Shown in pieces: positions 25,887 to 34,657 of a DNA stretch of 64,000 nt (the stretch's first letter is position 1; every line of letters begins with the position of its first letter). The stretch is from Parvibaculum sp035325945 (GTDB taxonomy: Bacteria > Pseudomonadota > Alphaproteobacteria > Parvibaculales > Parvibaculaceae), in NCBI RefSeq assembly GCF_035325945.1, contig NZ_DAOKYX010000005.1, forward strand, positions 62,001-126,000. Reading direction: 5' to 3'. Made by a program: the position numbers and the translations under genes. Under the pieces are notes generated by a model that was not told the origin of the DNA, did not search any database, and saw only the letters and a program-made list of their open reading frames with translations.

Positions 25887-26469
25887 GCCTCGCCCTTTGG
25901 GCACCGACACCCGTTTTACGTAACCACTCGTCGCGTTCCGTCGCGAGCGCAACCCGAAGCTGCCGCCGCGCCCGTCCGAGCAGGGATTCCACGGCCTCAA
26001 CCGTCACTCCCAGAATTTCCGCCGCCTCGATATTCGAGAACCCTTGAAAATGGGTCAGCGTCACAGCCGCGCGCTGCCTCGCCGGAAGCGCCTGCAAGGC
26101 CGTGTCGACCCGTTGTGCAAGCTGGCGGCTCTCAAGCTGCTCATGCGGGCTCGGCTCCTCGCTAGCGGTATCGGGGATCGAATCCAGATCCTCCGTGCCC
26201 CGCCGCCTCAAACGGTCGAGGCAGAGATTCGTCGCCACGCGATGCAGCCAGGTTCTGAACTGCGCCCTGCCCGGCTCCCAGCGCTCGGCATGGGTCCAGA
26301 CGCGGAGAAAGACCTCCTGCGCCACCTCTTCGGCGTCATGCTGGTTTCCGAGCATGCGCCTCGCGAGGGAGAGGGTACGCGCAAAATGGCGGTCGATCAG
26401 AATACGGCAAGCCGCTTCATCTCCCGATGCCACACGCGAAACCAGCTCATCATCCGACGCCTCGATCAA
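25879..26469 (-). CDS. ECF-family RNA polymerase sigma factor
   Basis: 196 residues. Region 2 spans about 10-75 (DHFAR-like IDRHFARTLSLARRMLGNQH, DAEEVAQEVFLRVWTHAERW), a short linker follows, and region 4 spans about 125-175 (LQALPARQRAAVTLTHFQGF, SNIEAAEILGVTVEAVESLL). ECF factors direct RNA polymerase to a small regulon, normally including their own operon. The following two genes overlap it or each other and look like anti-sigma and periplasmic sensor partners, as in CnrYXH-type systems. Confidence 0.93.
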   Translation of the reverse strand: MIEASDDELVSRVASGDEAACRILIDRHFARTLSLARRMLGNQHDAEEVAQEVFLRVWTHAERWEPGRAQFRTWLHRVATNLCLDRLRRRGTEDLDSIPDTASEEPSPHEQLESRQLAQRVDTALQALPARQRAAVTLTHFQGFSNIEAAEILGVTVEAVESLLGRARRQLRVALATERDEWLRKTGVGAQRARHE

Positions 26470-26543
26470 ACCGGCGCACCCCCTGCATCAATCTGGATAC
26501 GCGCTGCATCCGGCCATTCCGGCTGCGGCGCGATGCATCCAAT

Positions 26544-26684
26544 CTACTCTTGATTTGAGGCAGAAGCATCCGCATGCGCCGATGACGCAAGACCGGCGGC
26601 CTTCGCCTGCGGATGGACCGGCAGCATGAAGCCGAGCGCGATCGCCAGCGCGCCAGCCAAAAGCTCAAGCTTGTATCCGCGCAT
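26544..26684 (-). CDS. Small exported peptide of unknown function
   Basis: 46 codons. A very good ribosome-binding site, GGAGG, lies six bases before the ATG at 26684. The product begins MRGYKLELLAGALAIALGFM, a positively charged start and hydrophobic core with a likely signal-peptidase site near QAKA. The mature part is short, small-residue rich and ends DASASNQE. It stands 74 bp upstream of the sigma gene on the same strand, so it may be the first gene of that operon. No family recognised. Alternatively it is an upstream leader peptide. Confidence 0.5.
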   Translation of the reverse strand: MRGYKLELLAGALAIALGFMLPVHPQAKAAGLASSAHADASASNQE

Positions 26685-26732
26685 TCCCGACCTCCGAAAT
26701 TGATGGCCGGAAATGCGGCGGACCTTATGGCC

Positions 26733-26774
26733 CGGCCCGCACTCCCGGGGACAAGCGACAGGAAATGCGGGCCG
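26733..26774. repeat. Inverted repeat between the GcvT-like gene and the sigma operon
   Basis: Perfect 9-bp arms CGGCCCGCA (26733-26741) and TGCGGGCCG (26766-26774) with 24 bases between. It could terminate the upstream operon, though no U-run follows, or serve as an operator for the sigma operon. Confidence 0.35.
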
Positions 26775-26859
26775 AAGGGGGAAGTCCGGCCGGAGCGCTT
26801 GCCTGTCACCTGAAAGATCGAACGCGCGGGCTAAGCCATTCCGTCGCCGGGATCGCAAT

Positions 26860-28206
26860 TTACCGGAACCTCGGGTCTATGCCCTCCTCGCAGTCGGCAT
26901 CGGTCGGCGCGGGCGTCATGAGGCGTGCCGGCAGGGCAAGGGCCGGCTCGAGCAGAAGCCGGGCTGGTACGCGGAGGCTGCGCAGGGAAAGCCCCTCTCT
27001 CACCTCGACCTCGACATGGAGCGCCGCCCCCTTCGCCACAGCCCCCGGCTTGAGAATGGCGAGCGCGACATTCGCCCCGAGCCAGGGCGAGAAGCCTGTG
27101 CTCGTCACAACGCCCTCTATGTTGCCACCGACACGGATGGCCGAGAAACGCAAGGGCGCCGGGTGATCGACCAGGACGCTTGAGAGAAGGTGGCGCGGCG
27201 ACTGCGCCTTCGCGCGGCGCAAGGCATCGCGCCCGGTGAAGTGCTCCGCATCGAGATCGACAAGCGCGGCAAGCCCAAGCTCGAACGGCGTGGAGCAGGA
27301 AGCCGCATCGGGGGCGGCGAATGCCCCGAGATAGTCGCGCCCGGCCCGCGCTATCCCCGCCTCCGTGCGGGCGAGTTCCCGCAAGGCGAAGCCGCCAATG
27401 CCGAGCCCTGTCCCCGCGCTGCGGGCAAGGAGTTTGATCCAGAGCGCGGGCGCATCGTCGGGGTCGATCCAGAATTCATATCCAAGATCGCCGGAAACGC
27501 CCGTCCGGCTGACATAGACGGGCATTCCATCCACGTCGAACCAGCAGGCGGTATTGGGTGCAAGGCTCTCGATGCCCGCAAAGCCCGCATCCCGCAGGAT
27601 ACGCGTCGAGAGCGGGCCCTGAAGGCTCAGGGCGGCAAGCGTGGGGCTCACATCCTCGACACTGACGCTGAAGCCTCTGGCGCTTTCAAGAAGCCAGTCC
27701 AGATTGTGTTCCTCCGTGACAAGACGATATTCGCTCTCGCCAAGGCGGAAGAGAAGCCCGTCGCCGACGACAAAGCCGCGATCCTCGCAAAAGACGACAT
27801 GGGCCGCATGGTCGATCGCGAGGTCGCGCGCGTGCCCGGCGACAAGCCGAATGAGATAGCGCAAGGCATCGGGGCCGCTGATGCGATATTTGACGAGGGG
27901 CGAGATGTCGCTCAGAGCCGCCGCATGGCGCAGCGCCGCATATTCATCCTCGATGTTCGTCAGCACGTCGGCTGTCGTATAGCCGTTCCATTCCGTCCAG
28001 AGATTGGTCCGGCTTGCCTCGGCGACCTCGAGATGGAGAGCGGTCGTCAGCACACGGCGCGCGAAGACGTCCTCCTCCGATTGGCGCTCGAAAAGCGCTG
28101 GATCGGCCTTTGCCGTCTCGTCGAGCGCCGCGAGGTCCGGGCGCGCGCCCTCCTCCGGCATATCGCCTGCGCCTTGCGGCGGGAAAAACCCGGCATCGTC
28201 GCTCAT
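26860..28206 (-). CDS. GcvT-like aminomethyltransferase family protein
   Basis: 448 residues. Folate-dependent demethylase/GcvT features are TNLWTEWNGYTTADVLTNIE, ALSDISPLVKYRISGPDALR, LAALSLQGPLSTRILRDAGF and YVSRTGVSGDLGYEFWI (the TGYTGE-like region). The C-terminal barrel includes PFELGLAALVDLDAEHFTGR. Family members transfer one-carbon groups from amines or sulfonium compounds to tetrahydrofolate. There are no glycine-cleavage H or P genes nearby, so this is not the glycine cleavage T protein. It overlaps the upstream oxidoreductase by 4 bp and is the last gene of that operon. Confidence 0.83.
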   Translation of the reverse strand: MSDDAGFFPPQGAGDMPEEGARPDLAALDETAKADPALFERQSEEDVFARRVLTTALHLEVAEASRTNLWTEWNGYTTADVLTNIEDEYAALRHAAALSDISPLVKYRISGPDALRYLIRLVAGHARDLAIDHAAHVVFCEDRGFVVGDGLLFRLGESEYRLVTEEHNLDWLLESARGFSVSVEDVSPTLAALSLQGPLSTRILRDAGFAGIESLAPNTACWFDVDGMPVYVSRTGVSGDLGYEFWIDPDDAPALWIKLLARSAGTGLGIGGFALRELARTEAGIARAGRDYLGAFAAPDAASCSTPFELGLAALVDLDAEHFTGRDALRRAKAQSPRHLLSSVLVDHPAPLRFSAIRVGGNIEGVVTSTGFSPWLGANVALAILKPGAVAKGAALHVEVEVREGLSLRSLRVPARLLLEPALALPARLMTPAPTDADCEEGIDPRFR

Positions 28207-29771
28207 CTTCGTGCCTCATCCGCGATGGCGAGCCCGGCCGCGAGGCGGCCCGGAACGCCCGATATGCCGCCGCCCGGATGCGCCCCCGCGCCACAGAGAT
28301 AAAGCCCCTTGAGCGGCGTGCGCATGCCTGCGAGCCCCGGCGTGGGGCGGAACATCAGAAGCTGGTCGGGCCGCATCTCGCCATGGTTCCAGCCACCGCC
28401 CGGAAGACCGAACTTCCTTTCTATATCGGCCGGCAGCAGAAGCTCGCCCGCAACGATGCGCTGCCTGAGATCGGGGGCATGGACCGACAGAGTGTCGATG
28501 ATACGCCCGAGCAGCCGGTCGCGCTGCCCGGCCCAGCCGTCCCGGACTTCATAAGGCACATATTGTACGAGGATCGACATGACATGCTGCCCGGGCGGCG
28601 CAAGCGAGGCATCGTTGACGCTCGGCAGCGTTACCTCCATCGGCGGCTCGAAGGCGACCTCGCCGCGCTTGAAGCTCACATATCCCTGATCGAGTTCGGC
28701 GAGCGACGGCAGCGCGAGCAGCCGCGCTCCATATTCCGCAGGCTCGAGGCCCTGGATCGTAGGCAACCCGTCCAGCGCGAGATTGAGCTTTGCCGTCGCG
28801 CCGCGCATGCCGATGCGCGCGACCTGCGAGGCGAGCCCCGCATCGCAATATTGCGCGCCGAGGAGATCGAGCATGGTGTGGCGGGGATCGGCGCTCGAAA
28901 GCACGATCGGCGCCTCGACGAATTCGCCGCCCAGCAACTCGACACCCCGGACTGCGCCGTTCTCGACGCGAATATGCGCGACCGGCGACGATACGCGGAT
29001 GGTAACGCCGAGGCTTTGGGCGGAAGCGGCGAGCGCACCAACGAGGCCGCCGACACCGCCCAGCGGAACGGATGGACCGAGCGCGCCTTGTCGCATCGCC
29101 TGACGATAGATGAGACTGAACACAGTGCCCGGCGAGAACGGCCCTTCCGCCGTGCCGCGCACCGCCTCGAACGCGACCAGCGCCTTCAGCGCCTCCGTCT
29201 CGAAGGTCTGTTCCGCAAGATCGCCTATGCTGCCCGGAAGCTCATGGAGAAGTGCCTCGAACGAGCCGCTTCCGAAACCATAGGCTTGCCGAAAGAGGCG
29301 GCGAAGCACACGACGTGCAGTCTGCGCGCCGCCGGAAAGCGGTGCCGCTTGCCCCAGCAGCGGCGCCAGCGCTTTCGCATAGGACCCGATGCGCTTCATC
29401 AAGGCCGCATGAGCCGCCGCGTCGTCCCCATACCACTCGCGAAGCGCGATACGGTCGTGGCGGCGCGCCGTCATGCGCAGATGACGCCGGTCGCGCGCAA
29501 GCAGGATGGTCGGCAGCACTCGCGCCGGAAACCGCAGCCCGTGCTTTGCCAGTTTCAGATCCTTCTCGATCCGGCGCGGCATCGCCTCGATGAGATGGGC
29601 AGCCGTCGAAACGAGATAGTCCGGTGAAATCTCGCTCGTCGCCAGCGCGCCACCAAGCGCTTCCGAGGCTTCGAGCAGGAGAACGCGGCGGCGTGCCCGG
29701 GCAAGATAGGCCGCGGCGACGAGGCCGTTATGGCCGCCGCCGATCACGATCGCGTCGAACTTTTCCGCCAT
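28203..29771 (-). CDS. Phytoene-desaturase-like/PYROXD2-like FAD oxidoreductase B
   Basis: 522 residues. The N-terminal FAD motif is DAIVIGGGHNGLVAAAYLAR and the C-terminal family signature is YLCGAGAHPGGGISGVPGRL. Long similarity in layout to the gene directly upstream shows a tandem paralogous pair. The family (COG1233) includes carotenoid desaturases and animal PYROXD2. No crtB, crtE or other carotenoid gene is nearby, so a carotenoid role is not supported. Only 3 bp separate it from the upstream paralogue and it overlaps the GcvT-like gene downstream. Confidence 0.85.
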   Translation of the reverse strand: MAEKFDAIVIGGGHNGLVAAAYLARARRRVLLLEASEALGGALATSEISPDYLVSTAAHLIEAMPRRIEKDLKLAKHGLRFPARVLPTILLARDRRHLRMTARRHDRIALREWYGDDAAAHAALMKRIGSYAKALAPLLGQAAPLSGGAQTARRVLRRLFRQAYGFGSGSFEALLHELPGSIGDLAEQTFETEALKALVAFEAVRGTAEGPFSPGTVFSLIYRQAMRQGALGPSVPLGGVGGLVGALAASAQSLGVTIRVSSPVAHIRVENGAVRGVELLGGEFVEAPIVLSSADPRHTMLDLLGAQYCDAGLASQVARIGMRGATAKLNLALDGLPTIQGLEPAEYGARLLALPSLAELDQGYVSFKRGEVAFEPPMEVTLPSVNDASLAPPGQHVMSILVQYVPYEVRDGWAGQRDRLLGRIIDTLSVHAPDLRQRIVAGELLLPADIERKFGLPGGGWNHGEMRPDQLLMFRPTPGLAGMRTPLKGLYLCGAGAHPGGGISGVPGRLAAGLAIADEARR

Positions 29772-29774
29772 CGC

Positions 29775-31376
29775 CTAGCCTCCCCTCTTTCCGAGAGAGG
29801 CCGCGACAATCGCAGCCGCATTGGCGCCGGCGCCGCCCAATGCCAATGGCCCCGGATGGGCGCTCGCCGAACAAAGGTAGAAATCGCGGATCGGAGTGGC
29901 ATAGCCCGAAATGCCCGCCATCGGCCGATTGAAGAAGAGCTGGTCGAGCGTGAGTTCGCCCTGATTGAGGTCGCCGGAGGTGAGGCCGATGTCGTTTTCG
30001 ATATCGGGCGGCACGAGCGTTTCGACCGCGTGGATGCGCTCCGCAAGCCCCGGGCTCTGTTCGGAAAGCCGCGCGATGACGAGGTCGGTGAGCGCCGCCT
30101 TGCGCTCCTCTGTCCACGGACCGTCATGCAACGTCTCCGGCACGTAATGGACGGCAACCGACATCACATGCTTGCCAGACGGCGCAAGCGACGGATCGGC
30201 AAGCGACGGTACGAGCGTGTCGATGATGGGCGCGGAAGGCGGAATTCCATCCCTCCAGTCCTCGAAGGCAGCTTCCATTTCCTCCATCGTCTGGCCAAGC
30301 CGGATGCCGCCGGCAAGCGCCGGGCATCCGGCCGGAACGGCAGGGAACTCGGGTGCGGCATCGAGGGCAAGGTTCACCTTCGCGGTCACGCCGCGCATGC
30401 GGAAACGGCCGATCTTTTCGACGAAGCCATCGGGCAGCGCCTTCCAGGGAAAGAGCGTGAGGAAGCTGCGCTTGAGATCGAGGTCGGAGATGATCGCCCG
30501 CGCGTGAATTTCCTCGCCATTCGCCAGCACCACGCCCCGCGCGCGCGTATCACGCATCAGCACATCCGTCACCTCGGCCTCACGGCGCACCTGACCGCCA
30601 TGCGCCAGGATGACGGAGACAAGCGCTCCGGCTATCGCTTCAGGGCCGCCGATGGGAAGCAGGGCCGCAGGCACGCCGCCGGAAACCCCCTCATGCTCCT
30701 CCATGAAGGGCGCGATCAGAAAGCGCGCGCCCGTCGGCGAAAATGGTCCGAGCGTCGATCCCCCCAGCGCGGAGGATGCGAGCCGCGCCTTCACCACCCC
30801 GGACTCGAAATATCCATCCAGAAATTCCGCGCAGGACAGCGTCCAGATGCGGGTCAGCTCGTGTAATTCCTGCGTGTCGATAGACGCGAAGCGGTCGGCA
30901 AGCTCGCGCAGCCAGCGATAGGTCGCAAGCGAACGGCGCGAAGGATCGCGCATGGGCTTTTCCAGCACCGGGCGGAGCTTGCGCACGGCTGCGAGTATGT
31001 CGCGGCGGAAGCGTGTCCAGGCGTCTGCGTCCTTCGCGGAGAAGCGCTGAAGCTCGCGGCGGTGGATGATGCCGTCGCGGTAGCTTGCGTGATGGCGTCC
31101 ATCGGGAAGCAATGTGACGCCTGCATCGAGGCGTCGGAAGCGGAGCCCGTGCTTGTGGAGTTCGAGCCCGGTCACGAGACGCTGGGGCATCGCCGCAAGG
31201 CCGAGGCCGTATCGCGCGACGCGAAAGCCCGGCGCGACCTCTCCACAGGCCGCCGCGCCGCCAAGCGCCGAGTTGCGATCGAGGACGAGAACGCTCGCGC
31301 CGGCGCGTGCAAGGCAAGCGGCCGCCGTCAGGCCGTTCAGCCCGCCTCCGATCACAATCGCGTCGTGACGCACCAT
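29775..31376 (-). CDS. Phytoene-desaturase-like/PYROXD2-like FAD oxidoreductase A
   Basis: 533 residues from the ATG at 31376 (MVRHDAIVIGGGLNGLTAAA); the frame is open upstream to 31454 but the FAD motif begins only a few residues in, as in the paralogue. Signatures: VLDRNSALGGAAACGEVAPG, PTGARFLIAPFMEEHEGVSG, AIISDLDLKRSFLTLFPWKA and the C-terminal FYLCSASAHPGPLALGGAGA. The C-terminal GAxxHPGGG-type motif is altered here to SASAHPGPLALGGAG. First gene of the three-gene operon. Confidence 0.85.
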   Translation of the reverse strand: MVRHDAIVIGGGLNGLTAAACLARAGASVLVLDRNSALGGAAACGEVAPGFRVARYGLGLAAMPQRLVTGLELHKHGLRFRRLDAGVTLLPDGRHHASYRDGIIHRRELQRFSAKDADAWTRFRRDILAAVRKLRPVLEKPMRDPSRRSLATYRWLRELADRFASIDTQELHELTRIWTLSCAEFLDGYFESGVVKARLASSALGGSTLGPFSPTGARFLIAPFMEEHEGVSGGVPAALLPIGGPEAIAGALVSVILAHGGQVRREAEVTDVLMRDTRARGVVLANGEEIHARAIISDLDLKRSFLTLFPWKALPDGFVEKIGRFRMRGVTAKVNLALDAAPEFPAVPAGCPALAGGIRLGQTMEEMEAAFEDWRDGIPPSAPIIDTLVPSLADPSLAPSGKHVMSVAVHYVPETLHDGPWTEERKAALTDLVIARLSEQSPGLAERIHAVETLVPPDIENDIGLTSGDLNQGELTLDQLFFNRPMAGISGYATPIRDFYLCSASAHPGPLALGGAGANAAAIVAASLGKRGG

Positions 31377-31527
31377 GCGTCCCAATCCCACCCTGCGCAT
31401 ATGGCGGGATCGTACCGGAACGGGACGATCACACCGATATGTTGCCTCGGCCACACCGGAGCGACCGACGCATTAACCACGTTTCACTCGGCATTTCGGC
31501 GGATTTGGGCGCCTCACAGAAAATGCG

Positions 31528-31561
31528 ACGCCCTGCCCTCATGCCGGACCGGCGTGAGGGC
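31528..31561 (-). terminator. Hairpin downstream of glnE, possible terminator
   Basis: Eleven-base arms (31535-31545 and 31551-31561, one G-T pair) with a five-base loop lie 35 bp after the glnE stop. On the minus strand ATTTTCTG follows about nine bases later, so termination is plausible but not classic. Confidence 0.5.
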
Positions 31562-31595
31562 GCTGCAAATTGTCAGCCAGTGGGGGACGCCGGTT

Positions 31596-34562
31596 TCAGG
31601 CTTTGGCGGCAGCGGCCACGATCTGCTCGAAGGCTTCCAGAACGCTCGCCTGCGACTCGCGCAACTGCGCCTCGAGCGCGGAGAAATCCGGCGCATTGCC
31701 CGCGCGGGCAAGAAGCGCCTTGAGCCCGGGTGTCGCCTCCTCCGGCTTGAACACACCTTCGACGCAGATTCGGATCACCTGGGTGAGGTTGAGCGTGAGT
31801 TCGATGGCGGAGACGAGGAGATCGGCCGTCGCGGGCGGCAGAAGCCCCGCCGCGGCGATGCGCGTCAGCGCGGTCCGCGTATGGGTGTGAAGGATCTCCG
31901 GATGGGCATGCGCATGGACAAGCTGAAGATACTGGCAGATGAACTCTATATCGATGAGGCCGCCGCGCACATATTTCAGCTCCCATGGATTGTCGCTCGG
32001 CAATTCGCGCTCAATCCGCGCCCGCATATCGGAAACGTCGAAAGCCGTCTTCGCCACGTCGCGTTGGCGCTGAAGTGTCTCGCGGATGACGCTCCCGACG
32101 CGCAGCTTCAACTCATCTGTGCCTGAGAGAATGCGCGCCCGTGTCAGGGCCATGTGTTCCCATGTCCAGGCCTCGGCCTGGTGATAGTCGATGAAGCTCT
32201 GCACATGGGTCGCGACCGGGCCGGAGCTCCCCGAAGGCCGCAGCCGCAAATCGACCTCATAGAGCTTGCCTTCGCTCGTCGGCGCGGTAAGCGCGCTGAT
32301 GAGCTGCTGGCAGACACGGGCATAATATTGCGAGGCAAAGATCGGCCGTTCGCCATCCGACATGGCATTCGGGTCATCGAGATCGTAGATCATGATGAGA
32401 TCGAGGTCGGACGTAGCGCTCATCTCCTCGCTGCCGAGCTTGCCCATGGCGACGATCGCGAAACTTCCGCCCGGCACGCGCCCTGCGCGCTCCGCGATCT
32501 TGTCCTCCGCGACAGGCGCGAGCGCGCGCACAAGCTCGCCGGCAATGGCGGCATAGGCGGCGCCTGCCTCCTCGGCGTCGGCGCTTCCCGTCAGCACGCG
32601 CACGCCGAGCCGGAAGCGATGCTCGCGCGCCCAGACGCGCGTGAAATCGAGCACGTCCTGATAGTCGCGCGCATGGGCCAGCGCCGATGCGAGGCTCGCA
32701 CGCAATGTCTCGCGATCCGGAAGCATCTTGAAGAAATTGGGATCGACGACGGCTTCGAGAACGGCTGAATTCTGGGCGAGATAGTTTGCGAGGCGCGGAG
32801 CCGTGCCGCAAATATCCGCAAGGAGATCGAGCAGGCTGGGATTGGAATAGATCATCGAGAAGAGCTGAACGCCGGCCGGCAGCTTGGTCAGGAACTGATC
32901 GAAGCGCATGAAGGCCGTGTCGGGATTGGATGTGCGCGACAGCGCCCGAAGGAGCGCGGGCATCAGCGCCGTCAGAAGCTCGCGCGAGCGCGGGCTCCGC
33001 GTCGCCGCGAAACGTCCCGTGTGCCAGCCGCGAATGGTGGCGGCGATTTCGGATACGGCCGAGAAACCCAGATTTCGCAGTGTTTCCAGCGTTTCAGGAT
33101 CATCTTCCGTGCCGGTGAAGACGAGGCTCCCGCTCTCTTCCGCAAGCGGCGGCGCGGTTTCAAAGAGCTTTGCGTAATGCCCCTGCACGCAGCGCAGATG
33201 CTGAACGAGCACCTCCGTGAACGCCGCGCGGTCCTCGAAGCCCATGAAGCAGGCGACATGATCGAGCCCCTCATCGCTCGAAGGCAGGGTGTGCGTCTGC
33301 TCATCGGCGATCATCTGCAAGCGGTGTTCTAGCGTCCGCAGGAAGCGGTAGGCGCGTTTGAGTTCGTCGGCCGCTTCCGGCGCGATCCATTTCTTGCGCG
33401 CAAGCTCATCGAGCATTTCGCAGGTCTGCTGTCCGCGCAAATCGTGATCGCGGCCGCCCGCGATCAGTTGCTGCGTCTGAACGAAAAATTCGATCTCCCG
33501 GATGCCGCCGCGCCCGAGCTTCACATTGTGCCCGTTGACCGCAATCGTGCCATGGCCGCCGACCGCATGGATCTGCCGCTTCATGGAGTGGATATCGTCG
33601 ATCGCCGCGAAGTCGAGATTCTTGCGCCAGATATAGGGCGTCAGCATTTTGAGGAAGCGCGCGCCAGCTTCGGCGTCTCCGGCGACCGCGCGCGCCTTGA
33701 TGAAGGCGGCACGTTCCCAGTTCTGGCCGCGGCTCTCGTAGTAGTGCTCGGCGGCAGGAAGCGAAACGGCGACCGGCGTTCCTCCGGGATCGGGCCGCAG
33801 GCGCAGATCTACCCGGAAAACATAGCCATGCTCCGTCCGCTCCTGAAGGATCTTCACGAGAGCTTGCGTCAGACGCACGAAGAACTGCCCGTCATCGAGG
33901 CCGGACTTCAGCGGAAGCTCGCCCGGCTCGTAAAAGACGACGATGTCGATATCGCTCGAATAGTTGAGTTCTCGCGAGCCGTATTTGCCCATGCCGAGAA
34001 TGGCGAGGCCGCTGCCTTCAGGTCCGACTTCCTCAGGGGCGCGCTCTATCTGCCCGCGCCGGGCCGCGTCCTTCAGCAGCCAGTCGACGCTCGCCTGCAC
34101 CGCCGCATCGGCAAATTCGGTCAGGGCTGCAGTCACCCGTTCGAGGCTCCAGGCGGCCGTCATATCCGCCATGGCGATGAGAAGCGCCGCCTCCGACTTC
34201 GCAAGACGCAACTCACGCATGAGATCGGCCTGGGTCGCGGCCTCACGTGCGGTCCTTACGCGCTCGATGATGTCGGCGAGCGCCTCTTCCGGCGGCACGT
34301 CGAGAAGGCGGGGCAGCCAGTCGGGGTGGATGCGGATGATGCGTGTAAGGAAAGGCGAATTGCCAAAGACGCTTTCGATGAGGCGCCGCGCGTCCGCATC
34401 GGCGAGAAGCGCCCTCGCCCGCCCGCGCAAGGCCTCGTCCTCGATCGCTTCGACCGCCTGTTGCAGATCCTGCATCTCGGCGAGCGCCCGCTCGGCATCA
34501 TGGGGCCTCGGCGCCCTCGCCGCCTGTCCCGGCAGGGCCTGATGATGCATGACTTCCGACAT
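31596..34562 (-). CDS. glnE: Bifunctional glutamine synthetase adenylyltransferase/adenylyl-removing enzyme
   Basis: 988 residues with the two nucleotidyltransferase domains of GlnE. The N-terminal domain (near residues 190-330) has SRELNYSSDIDIVVFYEPGE and FFVRLTQALVKILQERTEHG. The C-terminal one (near 690-860) has GSEEMSATSDLDLIMIYDLD and YEVDLRLRPSGSSGPVATH. The two opposed activities adenylylate and de-adenylylate glutamine synthetase in response to PII. It follows the degP-regulator-kinase group on the same strand, an order I know from Rhizobiales. No separate promoter is obvious in the 95 bp before it. Confidence 0.97.
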   Translation of the reverse strand: MSEVMHHQALPGQAARAPRPHDAERALAEMQDLQQAVEAIEDEALRGRARALLADADARRLIESVFGNSPFLTRIIRIHPDWLPRLLDVPPEEALADIIERVRTAREAATQADLMRELRLAKSEAALLIAMADMTAAWSLERVTAALTEFADAAVQASVDWLLKDAARRGQIERAPEEVGPEGSGLAILGMGKYGSRELNYSSDIDIVVFYEPGELPLKSGLDDGQFFVRLTQALVKILQERTEHGYVFRVDLRLRPDPGGTPVAVSLPAAEHYYESRGQNWERAAFIKARAVAGDAEAGARFLKMLTPYIWRKNLDFAAIDDIHSMKRQIHAVGGHGTIAVNGHNVKLGRGGIREIEFFVQTQQLIAGGRDHDLRGQQTCEMLDELARKKWIAPEAADELKRAYRFLRTLEHRLQMIADEQTHTLPSSDEGLDHVACFMGFEDRAAFTEVLVQHLRCVQGHYAKLFETAPPLAEESGSLVFTGTEDDPETLETLRNLGFSAVSEIAATIRGWHTGRFAATRSPRSRELLTALMPALLRALSRTSNPDTAFMRFDQFLTKLPAGVQLFSMIYSNPSLLDLLADICGTAPRLANYLAQNSAVLEAVVDPNFFKMLPDRETLRASLASALAHARDYQDVLDFTRVWAREHRFRLGVRVLTGSADAEEAGAAYAAIAGELVRALAPVAEDKIAERAGRVPGGSFAIVAMGKLGSEEMSATSDLDLIMIYDLDDPNAMSDGERPIFASQYYARVCQQLISALTAPTSEGKLYEVDLRLRPSGSSGPVATHVQSFIDYHQAEAWTWEHMALTRARILSGTDELKLRVGSVIRETLQRQRDVAKTAFDVSDMRARIERELPSDNPWELKYVRGGLIDIEFICQYLQLVHAHAHPEILHTHTRTALTRIAAAGLLPPATADLLVSAIELTLNLTQVIRICVEGVFKPEEATPGLKALLARAGNAPDFSALEAQLRESQASVLEAFEQIVAAAAKA

Positions 34563-34657
34563 CGATGCCTCTCTCCTTGCGCGAAGAGACGGAGATTAGA
34601 GCATTACCGGCGCCGTCCGCACGAATAATGCCGAAAGTTGGAGGCGCGAGCCGTCAC

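Noticed and set aside
26860..28206. Glycine cleavage system T protein
   Set aside because: No gcvH, gcvP or glycine riboswitch-like leader; the gene belongs to the oxidoreductase operon and is longer than GcvT.
29775..31376. Carotenoid desaturase assignment for the CrtI-like proteins
   Set aside because: Only fold-level similarity; no phytoene synthase or other carotenoid genes nearby, and the partner is a GcvT-like protein.
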